Positions 35,701 through 47,255 of a DNA stretch of 64,000 bases are shown here, one piece after another. The stretch is from Macrostomum hystrix. Its lineage: Eukaryota > Platyhelminthes > Macrostomidae. How positions within the stretch are numbered: the stretch's first letter is position 1; each line of letters starts with the position of its first letter. The notes beneath the pieces are model-generated. The model was not told where the DNA came from, searched no databases, and saw nothing but the letters and a program-made list of their open reading frames with translations. Location: contig CATNEN010000014.1 in NCBI GenBank assembly GCA_950097015.1, positions 2,108,001 through 2,172,000 of the forward strand, in the 5' to 3' direction. The position numbers were made by a program, and so were the translations under genes.

Positions 35701-35886
35701 ACTCGGGCCAAGCGCAAGCGCCGGGCCCCGGCAGCTGGCGCCGAGAAATCTGACGCGCTCACCGGCGAGGACCTCGCCGACCTGGAGCGCGACGTCGGCC
35801 TGCTGAAGAAGCTACGCAAAGGCCGCATCAGCACCGACCAGTTCGATGCGGCCTTCTGCCCGCAGGGCTCCGGCGACGAGGACTGA
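29721..35886 (+). CDS. DDX55: DDX55/Spb4-type DEAD-box RNA helicase, first exon not found
   Basis: Exons 29721-30152, 31047-31478, 34307-34672, 35131-35478 and 35617-35886, all phase 0, give 615 residues without the N-terminus (human 600). DDX55 acts in large ribosomal subunit assembly. Motifs in order: Q motif FASPTPVQ, I AVTGSGKT, Ia PTAELARQ (usually PTRELA), Ib VATPRR (usually TPGR), II VLDEADR, III SATQ, IV LVFVATCA, V CTDVLARGVDLPDV, VI HRCGRTARIGREG. The DDX55-specific tail FVSYVQFYRKHECRLLFRLRDL and the end VGLLKKLRKGRIS fix the orthology. A run of 12 CAG codons (29739-29774) precedes the Q motif. No in-frame ATG lies before the helicase core, and a GCATTGCAG acceptor stands just upstream. 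The start of exon 2 depends on which of 36 tandem acceptors is used. Confidence 0.9.
30207..31046 (+). repeat. 24-bp minisatellite with tandem in-frame splice acceptors, DDX55 intron 1
   Basis: Exactly 35 units of 24 bp (TCGGTAATCAGATTGGGATT plus ACAG, with AGAGTGGG and AAGCAGATT variants). Each unit ends in ATTACAG before TCGGTAATCAG, the same junction as the exon at 31047. Because 24 is a multiple of three and no unit has a stop, acceptor use at any unit keeps the helicase frame and adds multiples of eight residues (SVIRxGLQ). The final acceptor, 31045-31046, gives the shortest product. Confidence 0.9.
31530..34300 (+). repeat. Minisatellite, 20-bp unit, about 138 copies, DDX55 intron 2
   Basis: Very regular tandem copies of GGGATTCTTCTGATTGAAAT or the AAAC version, with rare TTGG, CACG, GATCG and TGTTTG variants that recur in blocks. 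The last unit turns into the true acceptor (GGGATTCTTCCGCAG). No frame on the minus strand contains a stop, which creates apparent proteins of up to 1132 residues; these are artefacts. Confidence 0.97.
34735..35105 (+). repeat. Minisatellite, 31-bp unit, DDX55 intron 3
   Basis: About 12 copies of GGGTTGCTAGGTGCAACTCA plus AGAATCCAGGT. Units contain CCAG/GTGGGT, a good donor-like sequence. Confidence 0.9.
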
Positions 35887-36034
35887 TAAACAGCTCTTGC
35901 ATTTCCCTATCTCGGACTATTTGCGTCAAATATAAAATCCCAACTCCTACTTAGCTAAGTAGTACGGCTAGTAGCCGCATTTTGAACATAAGCATGAAAC
36001 TTGTCCGTCTTGCTTATTTTTTATACCAATCTAC

Positions 36035-36640
36035 CCCACACAACACACCAAGCTTATCTACCCCACACAACACACCAAGCTTATCTACCCCACACAACAC
36101 ACCAAGCTTATCTACCCTCCACAACACACCAAGCTTATCTACCCCACACAACCCACCAAGCTTATCTACCCCACACAACACACCAAGCTTATCTACCCCA
36201 CACAACGCACCAAGCTTATCTACCCTCCACAACACACCAAGCTTATCTACCCCACACAACCCACCAAGCTTATCTACCCTCCACAACACACCAAGCTTAT
36301 CTACCCCACACAACACACCAAGCTTATCTACCCCACACAACACACCAAGCTTATCTACCCCTCACAACCCATCAAGCTTATCTACCTCACACAACCCATC
36401 AAGCTTATCTACCTCACACAACCCATCAAGCTTATCTACCTCACACAACCCATCAAGCTTATCTACCTCACACAACCCATCAAGCTTATCTACCCCACGA
36501 AACCCACCAAGCTTATCTACCCTCCACAACACACCAAGCTTATCTACCCCACACAACACACCAAGCTTATCTACCCTCCACAACACACCAAGCTTATCTA
36601 CCCCACACAACCCACCAAGCTTATCTACCCTCCACTACCC
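36035..36640 (+). repeat. Minisatellite, 27-bp unit, DDX55 3' region (first block)
   Basis: About 22 copies of CTACCCCACACAACACACCA plus AGCTTAT, with CCCTCCACAAC, CAACCCATC and CCTCACACAAC variants. It begins about 150 bases after the DDX55 stop codon. Confidence 0.92.
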
Positions 36641-36650
36641 TCCACAACGG

Positions 36651-36712
36651 GCCTTCTGCCCGCAGGGCTCCGGCGACGAGGACTGATAAACAGCTCTTGC
36701 ATTTCCCTATCT
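36651..36712 (+). repeat. 62-bp exact duplicate of the DDX55 stop-codon region
   Basis: Identical to 35851-35912 at an offset of exactly 800 bases. It holds the codons for the last residues (FCPQGSGDED), the TGA and the first bases of the 3' untranslated region, embedded between two blocks of the 27-bp minisatellite. It is not part of a working gene. Confidence 0.92.
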
Positions 36713-37385
36713 ACCTCACACAACCCTATCTACCTCACACAACCCTATCTACCTCACACAACCCATCAAGCTTATCTACCTCACACAACCCATCAAGCTT
36801 ATCTACCCCACACAACCCATCAAGCTTATCTACCTCACACAACCCATCAAGCTTATCTACCTCACACAACCCACCAAGCCTATCTACCTCACACAACCCA
36901 CCAAGCCTATCTACCTCACACAACCCATCAAGCTTATCTACCTCACACAACCCATCAAGCTTATCTACCCCACACAACCCATCAAGCTTATCTACCTCAC
37001 ACAACCCATCAAGCTTATCTACCTCACACAACCCATCAAGCTTATCTACCTCACACAACCCACCAAGCCTATCTACCTCACACAACCCACCAAGCCTATC
37101 TACCTCACACAACCCACCAAGCCTATCTACCTCACACAACCCACCAAGCCTATCTACCTCACACAACCCACCAAGCCTATCTACCTCACACAACCCACCA
37201 AGCCTATCTACCTCACACAACCCATCAAGCTTATCTACCTCACACAACCCACCAAGCCTATCTACCTCACACAACCCACCAAGCCTATCTACCTCACACA
37301 ACCCACCAAGCCTATCTACCTCACACAACCCATCAAGCTTATCTACCTCACACAACCCATAAAGCTTATCTACCTCACACAACCC
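36713..37385 (+). repeat. Minisatellite, 27-bp unit (second block)
   Basis: About 25 copies of CTACCTCACACAACCCACCA plus AGCCTAT or AGCTTAT. This block is dominated by the CCTCACAC form, while the first block is mainly CCCACAC. Confidence 0.92.
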
Positions 37386-37872
37386 ATATGCCATAAAATG
37401 AGGCGATGTGGAATTCAATTCAAACGTATTTTTGCGCGAATAAACGAAGCCAAGCTTTAGACATATCGCACATTTATTCACATTCATGTATTTATCACAA
37501 GCAGCAGTGCCAGTGCCCCCAGTTTGAGATACGAAGGTCTGTGAGCCGCAAGAGCAGCTTATTTTAGTTAGCATTTACATGACAAAAACAAAGGACTTTT
37601 CAACCGCAGGCAGGACAAGTATTCTCTACTGTTTGCATAATAAATTTATTTGTAGCTTTTCAAAATAAATGACGATAGATAGAAAATCCCAGATTAGAAA
37701 ATTACTGGGAAAAATGTAAGTTCAGTTAAAAAGCCTGTCAGCAGGAAGATGCTGCATGCAGCCGAATCGATAAAAAGCACGTCAGTGATGCGTGACAAAA
37801 GTGCAAATTTACACATAAGAAACAATTTAAATGTCAGTGAGACAGGGTACAGGAACCAGAGCTAGCAGCCAA
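37386..37872 (-). other. 3' region between convergent genes
   Basis: On the minus strand this is the PLA2G15-like 3' untranslated region. AATAAA (minus strand, TTTATT at 37645-37650) lies about 225 bases after the stop codon and is a good poly(A) signal candidate. Confidence 0.45.
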
Positions 37873-40530
37873 TCATAGTCGCCTGGCCTCCTCATCGTTA
37901 TTGGCGGAGGCCTCGTGAGCAGAGAAGAACAACGGCTTCTGCTGCCGCTGAAGCGGCCGTTCGGCATCGATCTGCTTCAGCAGATTCAGCGTGTAGTTGA
38001 TAAAGGCCGGGTGGCGCAGGATCTTCACGTGCTCGGCGCCGTCAATCACGAAGCTATGCACCTGCGGGAGACGAAGGGCAGATGACAACAATACATTTCG
38101 CAGCTGAGGGCAGTGGGTGACTGAGGGCAGTGGGTGACTGAGGGCAGTGGGTGACAGAGGGCAGTGGGTGACTGAGGGCAGTGGGTGACTGAGGGCAGTG
38201 GGTGACAGAGGGCAGTGGGTGACTGAGGGCAGTGGGTGACTGAGGGCAGTGGGTGACAGAGGGCAGTGGGTGACTGAGGGCAGTGGGTGACTGAGGGCAG
38301 TGGGTGACTGAGGGCAGTGGGTGACAGAGGGCAGTGGGTGACAGAGGGCAGTGGGTGACTGAGGGCAGTGGGTGACTGAGGGCAGTGGGTGACTGAGGGC
38401 AGTGGGTGACTGAGGGCAGTGGGTGACAGAGGGCAGTGGGTGACTGAGGGCAGTGGGTGACAGAGGGCAGTGGGTGACTGAGGGCAGTGGGTGACTGAGG
38501 GCAGTGGGTGACAGAGGGCAGTGGGTGACAGAGGGCAGTGGGTGACTGAGGGCAGTGGGTGACTGAGGGCAGTGGGTGACTGAGGGCAGTGGGTGACTGA
38601 GGGCAGTGGGTGACAGAGGGCAGTGGGTGACTGAGGGCAGTGGGTGACAGAGGGCAGTGGGTGACTGAGGGCAGTGGGTGACTGAGGGCAGTGGGTGACT
38701 GAGGGCTGCCTACTCACCGGTTGTTCCTGAGCGCCAGACCAAAGCCGCACACAGGACTGCAGGCTGCGCTCGTTGACGGTGCCGTCTCCGTTGTCGTTAA
38801 CAATGTCCGGCTGAGTGTCCGCCCAGCCCGGCTCGTCGCTGGTCCACACAAACCGACCTGGCGTCGGCAGGCCGTTGCCATAGACGCAGTGCACCTCAAC
38901 GCCAGGCGGTTTGGCAGGATCGTAGCCGACAAGGGCCGACGAACGCATCGCCTGGCCTTCAGGGAAGCCGATGTCGGCGAAGAAGTCGGCGTAGTCCGCC
39001 GTGCTGTAGTTGCGACCTGGCCGGCTGGCGAACGGCTCACCGGAGGGCCAGACGACAGCCTGCGGCATCAGGAACACGGAGGAGCCGAAGGAGCGCTGCA
39101 GCGGCCGGATCTGGGAGCGAGCGGGCGATTCAAGAATTCAAGATTCAAGAATTCCTTAATTCCTGTGCTCAAGATTCAAGAATTCCTTAATTCCTATGCA
39201 TTATATTGAAGAATCTATTAATGCTCAACAGTCGCTTCAATGCCTGTGCTCAAGATTCATTCTGTTTCTGAGCTTAAAAGTCCGACCCAGCTCAGACTCA
39301 CAGTCAGTGGCTTCTCGAAGGGGATGTTGAGTGTGTCGCCGCTGGCCACAACGCGCACCGTCTTGACGGCGCCGCCCAGCGGAGCTCCGACGGCAAGCAC
39401 GGCGCGCACGTGGCGCCGCTTCCAGTCAGCCGACTGTCTCTGCAAGAAGCGCAGCAGCAGGTTGTTGCCGTAGCTGTGCGCTACCAGCAGGGCGGGCCTG
39501 TTGCCGTTCTGCCGGCACGTGACCTCCACCAGCTGATGCAGATTGTTGTCGAAGCTGATGACATCAAGGTCTGGCGGTGAGCGGCGGAAGTCGAACGGGA
39601 CGCCGCGCACCGAGGCGTTCCTGGCGTAGCCAGCCTGTCAAAAGGCAGATGTACAAAGAGCTGTTTACTACACTTAATCAGCCACGTCTTCAGGTGTCCC
39701 AGAAATTAAAATAAGCCATGAAAACTGCAGAATTCGAACCACTTATAATAATAATAATAATAATAACTGCAGGAATGTCACATCAATTAGTGACACTAGA
39801 CCCGCATCCAGCGGGGAGGCAATTCTGCCTATTTCGCTGACTCCTGAGCACCCACGCACACGGATACTGTACTGCAGGCACACACTCACGCAAGCGTGTA
39901 CATCTGCCCTGACTTTCTCGTCGCTAGGCAGTGTACACTTTCACTGTGCCTTTGGCCCTTAAGGCGTAAATTGCACGACAAGCCCCCCAAGCCTTCTCTG
40001 CCCAGCTGCGCCCAATATAAATGTGGCCTTGCTGTGGAATCGAGCTCAGGGACCTTGGCGCAAGAGGCGAACGTGTTAACCGCTTTGCCACCGACCCCCT
40101 GTGAACTACTAACCTGCGCAGTTAGCGCGGCTACTAAGCTGCTGAAGTAGGCGCTAGCCGAGATTTGCGACACGTCAAAGTACTCCACAGCCGCCGTGTC
40201 GCCATAGTTGGGCACCCGGATGCTGACGTTGGGTGCATTGCTGCTGATGCCGCTGACATTATTGAAGACAAGGCGGAAGTTGTCAATAAAACAGTCAATG
40301 GTAAAGTAGGTCAGCAGCTCCAGGTTCAGCCAGATAGGAAAATAGTCTTTAGTTATCTTGGTGCACCAGTAGTGCGGCACCGATGGCTTGCCATCAAGGC
40401 GAGCCTCCATTTGGCTGCCACCATCGCCAGGGATTAGGATAACTGGCGTCTTGGCAGCAGAGGTGCCCTGGGCTGCCACAAGGGACACCAGCAACAGTGG
40501 CACCAACTGGCAGGCTTTATTGAGAACCAT
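37873..40530 (-). CDS. PLA2G15: PLA2G15-like lysosomal phospholipase A2 (LCAT family)
   Basis: Four minus-strand exons, 40530-40114, 39634-39302, 39110-38718 and 38061-37873, all phase 0, encode 443 residues (human 412). The start is a signal peptide (QLVPLLLVSLVAAQG), then TPVILIPGDGGSQMEARLD, HYWCTK and WLNLELLTYFTIDCFIDN, all shared with lysosomal phospholipase A2. The nucleophile elbow is LVAHSYGN (human AHSMGN), the catalytic Asp lies in NGDGTVNE and the His in DGAEHVKI. Exon 3 has the conserved FFADIGFPEGQAM and CVYGNGLPTPG. The enzyme deacylates phospholipids and transacylates ceramide at acid pH in mammals. A splice acceptor (AAATTTGCAG) lies 18 bases before the ATG. Intron 1 carries a SINE and intron 3 a 17-bp minisatellite. 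Confidence 0.9.
38103..38705 (+). repeat. Minisatellite, 17-bp unit, PLA2G15 intron 3
   Basis: About 35 copies of GGGCAGTGGGTGACTGA or its GACAGA variant. On the transcribed strand the array starts about 13 bases after the donor (GTGAGTAGGCAGCCCTCAG), whose downstream bases already resemble the unit. Confidence 0.95.
39746..40100 (-). mobile_element. SINE family 1, copy b, in PLA2G15 intron 1
   Basis: Same structure as the copy at 8199-8558. The minus strand begins GGGGTCGGTGGCAAAGCGG, an A-box-like start, has TCGATTCCAC as B box, and ends in an (ATT)n tail at the left edge. Flanks GAACCACTTA and GAACTACTAA may be a diverged target duplication. Confidence 0.8.
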
Positions 40531-40914
40531 TTGTGCAGTTACTATATGGCTGCAAATTTTTTGATTGATAAAGTTTACCATTAATGTATTAATGAGCTGC
40601 TTAAGCCTTCCTTTAATTTAATTAGTTTAAGTGATGACATAGTAAAAGGTAATTTAAAAACATTTGTTTTGTTTGTTACTATAAATCGTTTTTAAAATCA
40701 TATTTTTACTATAAATCTACTATTTTTAATGTTAAGTTATAAACACATATAGCTTTTAATATATATATTATAAGTAATTACTCATATGATATGTTGTAAT
40801 TTCCAATGTTGTCCAATCTTTTGACTAATTAACATTATTACTCTGAATGATTTTGCCAATTTTAGACATGTGATCACCTGAAAATAGTATACTATATTGA
40901 AAATATTGTTGGTT
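40531..40914. other. AT-rich 5' flank of the PLA2G15-like gene
   Basis: No gene or array. The promoter probably lies here or beyond on the minus strand, but I see no clear TATA box. Confidence 0.3.
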
Positions 40915-41625
40915 GATGATAATTAGAGTTCTGACATAGCTACGGATACAGCTATGGGAAGTTATATATCTTGTCCAAAATTGAAACACAGTAACTTGTT
41001 GGTTGATGATAATTAGAGTTCTGCCATAGCTACGGATACAGCTATGGGAAGTTATATATCTTGTCCAAACTTGAAACAGTAACTTGTTGGTTGATGATAA
41101 TTAGAGTTCTGCCATAGCTACAGATACAGCTATGGGAAGTTATATATCTTGTCCAAACTTGAAACAGTAACTTGTTCGTTGATGATAATTAGAGTTCTGC
41201 CATAGCTACGGATACAGCTATGGGAAGTTATATATCTTGTCCAAACTTGAAACACAGTAACTTGTTGGTTGATGATAATTAGAGTTCTGCCATAGCTACG
41301 GATACAGCTATGGGAAGTTATATATCTTGTCCAAACTTGAAACAGTAACTTGTTGGTTGATGATAATTAGAGTTCTGCCATAGCTACAGATACAGCTATG
41401 GGAAGTTATATATCTTGTCCAAACTTGAAACAGTAACTTGTTCGTTGATGATAATTAGAGTTCTGACATAGCTACGGATACAGCTATGGGAAGTTATATA
41501 TCTTGTCCAAACTTGAAACACAGTAACTTGTTGGTTGATGATAATTAGAGTTCTGCCATAGCTACGGATACAGCTATGGGAAGTTATATATCTTGTCCAA
41601 ACTTGAAACACAGTAACTTGTGTTT
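40915..41625 (+). repeat. Satellite-like tandem array, about 88-bp unit, 8 copies
   Basis: Each unit contains TTGGTTGATGATAATTAGAG, then TTCTGCCATAGCTACGGA, TACAGCTATGGGAAG and TTATATATCTTGTCC. CATAGCTAC...ACAGCTATG is an imperfect palindrome. Units differ by few substitutions (ACGGAT or ACAGAT, GGTTG or CGTTG), and pairs of variants recur in the same order, suggesting a higher-order repeat. A diverged relic lies near 43020-43130. Confidence 0.9.
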
Positions 41626-44437
41626 CCTGTATCTAGTTTCCATATCTTGATTTCTCAAATAAAGTTTGCACTGAAGTGAGTAAAACAACAAACAACAACA
41701 AACTCAAGCCCCTAAAAACTTCAAGGCTGTATGTTTATAGGGATATGTGGATGGCTATGAAAAGATGTAGAGAGCTTTATGAGGGCTAATGACAAAGAGG
41801 ATAAGTAAAGACACTTCAGACTGCCTACTATGAGAACTCTTAATTCCTTGGTGTTTGGGACTCAAGCCCTTCAGAAATTTCTGTTACGTGCAAATTGTGG
41901 GGTGGGGTTTTCCAGTCTGTTGACTGTTGGAGGTGTAAAGATAGGCAGGATGTCTAAGGATTAATAACAAAGGCACTTCCTTTGACTGCCAATGATGGAA
42001 ACTTTTAATTCCCTGCTATGGCATTGGGGACTCAAGTTATCAAGAATTCAATGCCACATGCATGTTGTGGGCAGGTGGGGAGGGGTTTCACCCCAAACCT
42101 GTTGAGTCCCATTCTTGGGTTCCCCAAGGCTTGAATTATCATTGGCTACAATCTCCCTGGCTTTGCATTTCCAGTACCCCATTGGTCCTTTGACTTCCAC
42201 TTCCTATATATATCAAAAGACAAAGAGACAGACTTCTGTCCTTAATTTGCAACTTAAATCTTCTTCAAAGGTAGTGAAACAAAAACTGAGTTTTCTTTTT
42301 ATTATTCTGAGTTACATGTATCCATATGCAATAGGCCAGTATAAATTTGCGAGGAAAATATTCTATGAGTATAATAATATTTTACCTATGTTAATTTGTT
42401 TAAATGTCACAAATATATGGAATATACACTTGGCATATTAGGAACCAATTACTATAAATGTAGACCAACTTTGCTAAGGAAAGCGAACCGTTTCAAAGCC
42501 TATTATAAGAAACAGTTCCAATCTCCTTGTGAGCAATCTCCTCCTCGTTATTTCTAAAGTAAGTAGAAGCCATGAACATTCCAATCTGGGAAAAGCCCGA
42601 GTACAGACTGGCCAAAGAGCTTGAATTATCTGATTTAGTGGCTGAATCACCTGAGAGCAGTGTCTCCACAATTGCCTAGATCTATGATCTAGAATATTAC
42701 TGGCAGAAGGCCAGTGTTATGGTGTTAAGAGCCACACTACCCAAACTATCAGTAGTTTGTATCAGTACACCCAAAAAGGGGTGCAGAATAATGATTGTCT
42801 AGGTCACTTTGGGTGACTGGAAACAAAAAGTAAGGAAGCTAGGCCAATTAATTGCACTATGAATTACTAAGATGAGAATTTGAATTATAAGAAGAGTGTA
42901 AATTTAGAAGAAGCACTACAACACATATAAGAGTAGGGCCTAATGCACATAGTGCACATGATATAAAAGTTAAAGGAGACTCCCTTTGAGAGTTACTGGA
43001 CATACGTGAATTTTTTTAGTTATGGACATAGCTACAGATAAGGATAAGCTATGGAAACATTTTTGAGATATGGATAAATATATGGATATGGGAAAATTTT
43101 GGTTATGGTCGAACTCTAATGATAATTTATAATTTATAATATTGATTGATGATAATATATAGGCCCTAATTTTTTAATTGTCTTCAAGTCAGTCTGCTAA
43201 CTCATGGATTAAGGCAAAAAATTCAGTTTGCAAAAAAAACCTCCAATCAGTTGAATGCTAACAGTTAGCCATGTAAAAGACAGGAATCTAAAGATATTGC
43301 TTACAATTTTGTTGATGTACTGTTGCTAATTATATTAATTTGAGTCTATATAATTCTAACTAGCTGTCTAACTAGCAGAAAAAACATATATAAAAATATA
43401 GATTTATATAAAAGCGAAAAAATTACAGTATTTACAATTATTTACATTTCGTTTTTATCAGAAACTTTTTTAAAGTAGTCAGCAACTTGGTAATGTATTT
43501 TTTATCATTTTTACCAGAACACCAGCCGATGGTAATTGGTAACGAGAAAAAGCAACAATCGTTACCAAATTGGTAACAAGAAAATAACGCGCATAACATG
43601 CTCGCCAATATTTTTGTATAAATCTACCAGAAAGAAAGAAAGAGGCGAAAGCGATTAAACATTTTAACTATAATTTTGAGTCTGAAAACTCAGTCAATAA
43701 GAGAAACACGAGTGTAAAAAAGCTTAAGCCTTACATTAGCAATAGCATACATTAGCAATCATTCAAATATTAAAAACATAATCTGTCCCAAATGTAAAGA
43801 GGATGACACGCTAAAGAAAAGCTTATATGGCATAACTTTAAATAACCTATCTAATATGCGTGTAGAGCTGACGCTGTAGACCTGTAGTAGTAGCTCTGAA
43901 GAAAAAGAAATCCCTTTTCAACTATTGACAAAAAGTCAATAGAAAGACATTTAGATTATTTCAAATCTAAAATTTACGCTTTCCCCAGACACTGCTAAAT
44001 ACTTTATATGTCTAAAAAACCTTGAAAAGCTAAAAGCTCAGGTCCATACACGTTCTAAAAATGTTTTGCTTTACTTTGTAAAAAGTCGTATATTTTTAAA
44101 TAAAAAAATGTCGACTTAAAAGATTGCATTCACGAACCTGTTCCAAAAACGTTTGGATTGACTGATTGTTGTCATTAGGTCCTTTTAATTTTAATAACGT
44201 TGCCAATAAAATCGATTTCGGCTTTCGTTTTGGCTTTGCCGTAGGTGCGGAAACGTCTGAAGAAGCTTGGCACATAAGAAAGAAAGAAGTACGATATAAG
44301 TATTGTATTGCCTAAGTTAAGTCTGAGGCAAGGGCGTGCTTTAAAAAACTTAAACAGTCTCCGAGTCTCAGTCCACAGAAATACTATTTTCTAATTATAC
44401 TTAATTTCTCTTGTATGCATTTGTTATTAGCTACAAA
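41626..44437. other. Gene-poor AT-rich DNA
   Basis: I see no supported gene. About 41760-41940 and 41945-42110 look like a diverged tandem duplication (both contain an ACTTC...GACTGCC...TTAATTCC...GGGACTCAAG order). Open frames at 42115-42441 and 42474-42671 have no recognisable domains and background composition. Confidence 0.35.
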
Positions 44438-44894
44438 GGATCCTAGACACTTCGTCATCTTACAACTTCGTCATCCACTTGGAAGGTAGGGCCTACCCTA
44501 GGAGGCTAGGACACTTCGTCATCCATCCAATTGGCATGCTTTAAAGTTTGGTCAGTTCGTCATCTACTAATAATAAGCAATCAAGTTCGTCATCAACAAA
44601 ATGAGGGTGGGGTGGTGGGGCAGAGGTGTGAACACACTTCACACTCTAAATTGTCAAAAAGAGATGTTAAAACTGATTTCATTGAAAGTTAAAGTTGAAG
44701 TGGAAAGATAGGTCCCAACACGATGTGAGAAGGGGTGTGGAGGAGTGGTTCTGTTCTAACTTTGAAAACTTTTATAGATGACGAAGTGCCCACAAGTCTA
44801 AGTCTCTTCGTCATCCACCCTCTGAGATATTGGACAGATTGTCATCTAGATGACAAAGTTGTAAGAAGACAAAGTGTGCAGGTAGGGCCTACGA
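44438..44894. mobile_element. MITE C (457 bp) with repeated CTTCGTCATC and 8-bp target duplication
   Basis: Flanked by an exact 8-bp repeat, GCTACAAA, at 44430-44437 and 44895-44902. The left side carries four ACTTCGTCATC-like words and the right side the same in inverse orientation (GATGACGAAGT, GATGACAAAGTTGTAAGA). The outermost inverted repeats are diverged. Its architecture resembles MITE A, with short motif repeats inside both ends. Confidence 0.6.
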
Positions 44895-46335
44895 GCTACA
44901 AAAGCAAGAACATTTTCAATTTTTGCCAATTAATAAGTAAAAGTGCTAGGGCTTAACAGCATCAAATAATGCAAATTGTATTATTTTTGTAGATGGCACA
45001 TTGACTAATTACTTGCTCACTTGTACTAGTTCTAGAGTAGGGCCTAGTGATGTTGCTATTTCTCTATTTATCAATTGCTTATTCTTGTTTCCACTATTTG
45101 TATTGTATACTGGCTATCCTTCCATTTTGTTGGCTGTGTTTGGTACATTACTTGTTACTACTGTAGGCCTAGCAGAGTTTCTAGCTATGTGGTTATTTGT
45201 TTTCCTATTATTTACCATCTGGTGTTATTTGTACTTTGGTCTCACATGATTAACGTGTTACTTTGGTAGCTGACTGTGTATGTGCTGCATGTAGTGCCCA
45301 AGCAGTAAGGCACTCCCTAATATTTTAATTCCAGTCTTCCAAGGCTTTATGCAGCAGATTGAAGTTGCCCAGTATGTATGACCAGGGGAGTGGAAGAGGG
45401 AAAATTCCTTCTTAATACAGTTGGGAATTGTAGGATTTTAAATTGTAGGATTAAACTTTTACTGGTCATAAATTATGTAAAACCTTAGTTTATTTAAGTC
45501 TCAAGTAGTACACCCTAAACAGTAAAGATAGTATAACCTTTAGTCAATTACTTTAGTACTCTAGTCTTCAGACAATATGCCTTAAGTCTGCTAAACAATA
45601 CATCTAGTCCCTATTAGTAGTATAGAACTAGTACAGCTCCACACAGAGTTTTTCATATAATTTAGATAGAACTAGGCTTAATAATAATATAGCTCTAAAC
45701 AATTTAGATCTAATACAGATCTTATAAATAATTAATTTAACTCTATTGATTTAAGGAACACTAGTCATACATAAGTTTGCTCTGAATTACTTGAGAGTCA
45801 ACGACAGTTTATTTTTTGGAGATACAGGAGCTACCTCTATATATACTATAAAATTGGGGCAACAGCAAAAATTAAAAAAAAATGTTGTGAATGCTTTGTA
45901 AAAAGCAAATTAGCTAATTGTTAAATAAAGGAGTAGTGGAACCTATTTCAAAATATAAAGTAGGGGCTTTGGTCAGCATTCCGTGTGCAGTAAAAATGTA
46001 AAAAAGCTTAAAAATAATCCTATCTTTAAATTAATGGAACTAGCTTAAAACACAATAAGTGCACAAGTGATTGAAGTGAATAGTTGTTTTGAAAAAGAAA
46101 AAAATTATTTCATTAAAGATAAGATTTGGCAAGATTTAATCAGAATTTGAAAGTTATTGTAGTCAAAAGATAGATATTTTTTCAAGAAATTTCATGTCTG
46201 TGACAATAAAAATGTTTAAATGTTGACTAGTTTAATATTTTCAAAGAAACTGCAAAGTTTTGCATAAAATAAAAATTGCTTATGGTTTATAGGAACAATG
46301 AAGTGTATCTCACAATATATTTTGACATTTTTTGT
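44895..46335. other. AT-rich intergenic DNA
   Basis: No array, RNA or domain. The hydrophobic open frame at 45001-45249 has no initiator ATG near its start and is not supported. Confidence 0.3.
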
Positions 46336-47255
46336 GTTGTACTGGTCGACCTGCTAACAATGCGGGATCCGGCGAGCTCCAATATGAAGTCCAAAAATTA
46401 CTAGGTAGTGTAGTAGTAGTGCTGCCACCAGGGCATCAGGACTTCTGCCTTCGGTGAGGTGAAGGATCCTTGGCCCGAAAAAGAAGAAGTCACAAAGTCT
46501 CGAGAAGCACACAGTGCAGAGTTTCAGTTGCAAGTACAGGCTGTCAGTGTCTTGCGTAGCTCGGATGGTGGGGTGGAAGGCTAAGTTAGTTTCGGGACTT
46601 AGCCAGAACTGAGCTTACGAGCAGTCACATGCAGAGACTGAAGTAGGAAACTTAGACACTCGATGGCACTGACAATAGAGACTGAAATAAGTCAGAGAAA
46701 ACGTTAATGACAGAAAGTGGAAGGGTTGAGGGCCAGAAGAGCGGGGAGCTTTCTTTTATAAGCAGGGGCCTCCCATAGGGTCAGTGCAGGGTTAGAAAAC
46801 ACGGGATTGAATCACGTGGTTTCTAAAAATAGCAACTGACGTCATCGGCGCCAGAAACGTCACTTCCTACGTAGGCTCCTGTCCCATAATCAAAGCCCCA
46901 AGTGCAGTAAACATGTTTACTTGCACTTTAAAAGACAAAGAGAGAGGCCAGTCGCATGAGGAGAATCATGCGCTGACTGAGTGCAGACAACCACACACAG
47001 AAAAGGACAAGGGACAACAAAGCCAGCGCGGGACAAAGAGGTGATGACTCATCCCTGGGGGGAAGAGACAGCACACTCAAAGTACAGGCGCAGCCGGGAA
47101 GGGGAGGGCAGAGAGGGACAGACCAGACAACGCCAGAGAAGGCAGGCCGGGCAGCCACTCAATGCAAGCAAAAGGGGACACCTAAGCTACCTTGCAGGTG
47201 GGGCTACTGACAGCTAGTGAGACACCAATAGGCCCCTAAGCAGTGGCTCACTACA
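46336..47255. mobile_element. GC-richer island, possible solo LTR
   Basis: About 920 bases of distinctly higher GC content in AT-rich DNA. It could begin TGTTGTACTGGTCGACC (46333) and end CAGTGGCTCACTACA (47254), fitting the TG...CA rule of long terminal repeats. It contains TTTTATAAGCAGGGG near 46755, a TATA-like element. No matching 5-bp target duplication or internal retroelement sequence is visible, so this is tentative. Confidence 0.3.

Noticed and set aside
36001-37574. Long frames with STPHNTPSL or VDKLGVLCG repeats
   Set aside because: They are translations of the 27-bp array beyond the DDX55 stop codon.
45001-45249. Hydrophobic 82-residue membrane protein
   Set aside because: It starts at a TTG, has no nearby ATG, and its hydrophobicity follows from T-rich composition.
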